Positions 4,931-7,056 of a stretch of DNA of 7,056 bases are shown here, piece after piece. A program made the position numbers and the translations under genes. The notes below the pieces were generated by a model. The model had not been told where the DNA came from. It ran no database searches and was given only the letters and a program-made list of their open reading frames with translations. The stretch's first letter is position 1. The number at the start of each line of letters is the position of its first letter. This DNA is from Bacillota bacterium (GTDB lineage: Bacteria; Bacillota; Dethiobacteria; DTU022; UBA8154), in assembly GCA_003444595.1 (NCBI GenBank), contig DLUO01000004.1, positions 1 through 7,056 on the forward strand, given 5' to 3'.

Positions 4931-6811
4931 ATGAACTTTCAAGATAACAATAAAGATAAGAACATAATAAATGAGGGTAAATCCCCAAATTTACAGAGTT
5001 TTATTAGTTGGTACTCCTGGGGTAACGAAGCATTTGAAAAAGCAAAGGCTGAGGATAAGCCGATCTTGTTAAGCATATTTGGAAATTGGTGCCACTGGTG
5101 CCATGTCATGGATGAAACCACCTATAATGATGAAGAGGTCGCAGAAATTATCAGTGAAAATTATATCCCCATCAGGGTTGACACCGACCGCCGGCCGGAT
5201 ATAAATGCCCGCTATAACCTGGGAGGATGGCCGACTACTGCTTTTTTGACTCCCGAAGGGGATATTATCACTGGAGGGACCTATATACCGCCGGATAAAA
5301 TGCTTGAAGTCCTGGAGAGCGTCTACCATTTTTACCGCAAGGACCCTGAAGGTATCAAGAAAGAAGCCCGGGAGAGGATAAAGGCAGAAGAGTTAAGGAG
5401 CGGGCGGCCGCCGAGAATGGAAACAGAAGTAAGGGCAGAAGGCCGGGAAACAGAGACATTTGCCGATCTGATAGGCTTTGCCGCCAGCCAGGTAAAGAAA
5501 AGCTATGACTCCCAGTACGGCGGCTTCGGCAACTTCCCGAAATTTCCCATGGTTGATGCCCTGGAGCTTGCCCAGTTGGCCTATCTCTACCAGGGGGGCA
5601 GGGAATGGGAAAATATTTTCACCCATACGCTGCGTTCCATGTTTGAGGGAGGCATTTATGATCGTGTCGAGGGAGGTTTTTTCCGTTACAGTACGACCCG
5701 GGACTGGAGCGTCCCCCATTACGAAAAAATGCTGGAAGACAACGCCCAGCTGTTATATATATTGCTTTTGGCCTACAGGTTAACGTCGGATGAGCTCTTT
5801 GCCCGGGTCTCTCGCGATATGCTCCGTTACCTGGAAAGCAACCTTTATATGCCGGAGGCGGGCGGTTGGGCCGGATCGCAAGATGCCGACGAAAAATACT
5901 ATTCCCTGCCCCTGGATGACAGGCAGCAGAGAGCCAAACCCAGAATAGACAGCACTATCTATGTCAACTGGAATGCGCTGCTGGTTCGCTCCCTGTTTCT
6001 GGCTGCCGTTATACTGGCTGAATCCAGGTGGCACGACCTGGCGCTGGAAACGCTAAAAATGCTTAAGAAACGCTGTTATTTAAAAGGAAAAGGTATGGCG
6101 CATTACCTGGACGTGGAGGAAAATAAGGCAAAAATCTGGGGATTGCTCGATGATCAGTCTTCCATGGGGCTGGCGCTGACAGCCGCTTACCAGCATACCG
6201 GCGATCCGGGCTGGCTGGAGTTGTCGCGTGAACTGGCCGACTACTGCCTGGAATATCTTTCTTCCAACGGAGGTGCTTTGAGCGACAGGCCTTTCATAGA
6301 ACAGGGAGAGGGCAAACTGGCCCTGCCTCTTTTTGATCCGCGAAGCAACTCTCTCTGTGCGCGGTGGTTTGTGGAGCTGGCCTCTTTGACAGGTGAAGAG
6401 GCATTTCTGGAAAAAGCTGCGGATATCGTTCACGCTTTTATGGATGAGTACCGGGAGCACGGCCTTTTCAGCACCTCGCTGGCGCTAGCGGCCTTTGGCG
6501 CCAGGGAGCGCGGCGCCGTTATAGATGTCGTGGGAAATGACGGCGATCCGGGGCTGCTGCCTTTGCACAGTGCGGCCATTGCAGCCGTTGTTCCTCCCAA
6601 GGTTGTAAGGCTGCTGAAACCGGAAGCAGCGAAGGAGATGGGACTCGACCAGTATGCCGGGGTGCAGGAAGCCCGCGCTTTCGCCTGCCTGGGGAGGCAC
6701 TGTTTTGAACCTGCCGCCACCCCCGAACAACTGCAGCAGACAGTGGATAAAATGATCGAAGAACGTCGCGCCCATGTCCTTTTTACAGTCAAAGAAAGCG
6801 CCAGGGTATAA
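4931..6811 (+). CDS. DUF255 thioredoxin-domain protein (YyaL/SPATA20-like)
   Basis: This 626-residue protein has the two-part build of the YyaL/SPATA20 family. The N-terminal part is thioredoxin-like: 'WYSWGNEAFEKAK' (27-39), 'KPILLSIFGNW' (43-53), the C54-H-W-C57-H signature, 'VDTDRRPDI' (83-91), then G98-G-W-P101 as the cis-Pro loop and 'FLTPEGD'. The rest is helical and resembles six-hairpin (alpha/alpha) glycosidases: 'GGFGNFPKFP', 'GGIYDRVEGGFFRYST', 'WSVPHYEKMLEDNAQLL', 'GSQDADE', and a 'CLGRHCFEP' block near the end. Cytosolic location is expected, as there is no signal peptide. Function is not established; a redox or sugar-related role is inference. Oddities: it is shorter than the roughly 670-700 residues I expect for the family, and the stretch after 'QDADE' goes almost straight to 'TIYVNWNALLV', so the long segment usually seen there is reduced. 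The start is set by GAGGTG at 4916-4921. It appears to be transcribed alone. Confidence 0.92.
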   Translation: MNFQDNNKDKNIINEGKSPNLQSFISWYSWGNEAFEKAKAEDKPILLSIFGNWCHWCHVMDETTYNDEEVAEIISENYIPIRVDTDRRPDINARYNLGGWPTTAFLTPEGDIITGGTYIPPDKMLEVLESVYHFYRKDPEGIKKEARERIKAEELRSGRPPRMETEVRAEGRETETFADLIGFAASQVKKSYDSQYGGFGNFPKFPMVDALELAQLAYLYQGGREWENIFTHTLRSMFEGGIYDRVEGGFFRYSTTRDWSVPHYEKMLEDNAQLLYILLLAYRLTSDELFARVSRDMLRYLESNLYMPEAGGWAGSQDADEKYYSLPLDDRQQRAKPRIDSTIYVNWNALLVRSLFLAAVILAESRWHDLALETLKMLKKRCYLKGKGMAHYLDVEENKAKIWGLLDDQSSMGLALTAAYQHTGDPGWLELSRELADYCLEYLSSNGGALSDRPFIEQGEGKLALPLFDPRSNSLCARWFVELASLTGEEAFLEKAADIVHAFMDEYREHGLFSTSLALAAFGARERGAVIDVVGNDGDPGLLPLHSAAIAAVVPPKVVRLLKPEAAKEMGLDQYAGVQEARAFACLGRHCFEPAATPEQLQQTVDKMIEERRAHVLFTVKESARV

Positions 6812-6929
6812 TTTGCCCTGCCTACCTCCCCGACACAAAGCAGATGAAAATACCACTATCCAGAATCTGTTTCATGTCCCGCAGGGGTGGCGTAAGGTTG
6901 TGGCGAGCGAAATGTGTAGCTTGAGCTTG
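6812..6929 (+). other. Non-coding spacer between the DUF255 gene and the structured RNA
   Basis: No credible gene or convincing terminator is seen. ATGAAA (6844-6849) can pair with TTTCAT (6870-6875), and CCC-GCA-GGG sits at 6878-6886, but no U-tract follows either. From about 6904 the sequence changes to GCGAGCGA and GCTTGAG words like those in the structured RNA at 6930-7056, so its true 5' end may lie in this spacer. Confidence 0.5.
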
Positions 6930-7056
6930 CAGGTTCAGCGAAGCGAGGGCTTGAGATGGCCCGGCGGACATGGAGGTCCGCCGCCGGCAGCGCGAACATG
7001 GATGTGAGCTCTGCCGGGAAGGCCAATCGAGGGCCTGAGCTGAGCTGTAAAACCTG
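6930..7056 (+). ncRNA. Candidate structured RNA: tandem G·A rod helix with three-way junction (class not recognised, may extend past window)
   Basis: The plus strand folds into one long helix, 6930-6961 with 7021-7056. Going inward: CAGGTT/AACCTG, a TAA bulge (7048-7050), CAGC/GCTG, tandem G·A (6940-6941 with 7042-7043), AGC/GCT, tandem G·A (6945-6946 with 7037-7038), GGGCTT/GGGCCT with three G·U pairs, tandem G·A (6953-6954 with 7029-7030), then GAT-GGCC/GGCC-A-A-TC with one bulged A. At the top sit two hairpins: 6962-6983, eight pairs closed by loop ATGGAG; and 6984-7017, seven pairs, a C·U mismatch, two pairs, a fourth tandem G·A (6994-6995 with 7006-7007), two pairs and loop ATGGAT. GAA (7018-7020) joins back. 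The G·A and G·U pairs hold only for plus-strand RNA. Bases 6904-6929 look like a further part of the 5' side. No protein frame there is credible. It could be a stand-alone RNA, part of a mobile element, or a leader of a gene to the right. Confidence 0.75.

Noticed and set aside
6430..6856. Long open frames on the minus strand opposite the DUF255 3' end
   Set aside because: They are antisense to well-conserved coding sequence, overlap each other, and show no recognisable domain.
6774..7007. Open frame of 77 codons on the plus strand running from the DUF255 end into the RNA region
   Set aside because: It overlaps both the DUF255 coding end and the structured RNA; its protein has no recognisable pattern and its reading is explained by GC-rich stems.
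6930..7056. Group II intron, or a plain DNA inverted repeat/MITE, as explanation of the folded region
   Set aside because: No GUGYG intron 5' end or domain V-like hairpin is seen, and the symmetric G·A tandems with G·U pairs are strand-specific, which a DNA-level repeat would not require.

Overview
The window looks like chromosomal DNA of an anaerobic, spore-forming Firmicute, probably near Peptococcaceae/Desulfotomaculum-type bacteria. This is inferred from mixed, moderate GC, strong AGGAG-type ribosome binding sites, a MarR/MATE pair, and a protein start that resembles the YheC/YheD spore-coat ATP-grasp family. No rRNA, tRNA, CRISPR array, transposase or phage gene is visible.

Layout. (1) 1-800, minus strand: a two-gene unit, a YjbQ/UPF0047 protein (396-800) followed 27 bases later by the 5' end of a YheC/YheD-like gene that runs off the left edge (1-368). 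(2) 801-1040: a divergent control region with an extended -10 promoter for the leftward unit, an 18-bp perfect palindrome, and a near-consensus promoter for the rightward unit whose start site lies inside a 16-bp perfect palindrome. (3) 1041-2879, plus strand: a MarR-type repressor directly abutting a MATE efflux pump, arranged like MepR/MepA. (4) 2984-4726: a membrane-anchored serine hydrolase of the class C beta-lactamase/PBP fold with three C-terminal membrane segments and an uncertain start. (5) 4727-4930: AT-rich spacer with a nested inverted repeat and a weak terminator-like hairpin. (6) 4931-6811: a DUF255 (YyaL/SPATA20-like) protein with an N-terminal thioredoxin-like domain carrying CHWC. 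(7) 6812-7056: non-coding.

The most unusual item is in the last segment. Bases 6930-7056 fold, on the plus strand only, into one long rod-like helix interrupted by three tandem G·A/A·G pairs. A three-way junction on top carries two hairpins with nearly the same cap (ACATGGAGGT and ACATGGATGT). One of these hairpins holds a fourth tandem G·A pair. The G·A and G·U pairs make sense only for RNA copied from the plus strand. The outermost pair seen coincides with the window edge, and the sequence just upstream (6904-6929) continues the same style, so the structure probably extends past 7056. I do not recognise the class with confidence.

How the genes work together: the MarR protein most likely represses its own promoter and the MATE pump. 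The leftward pair probably forms one transcript. The serine hydrolase and DUF255 genes look like separate units and show no functional link to each other.
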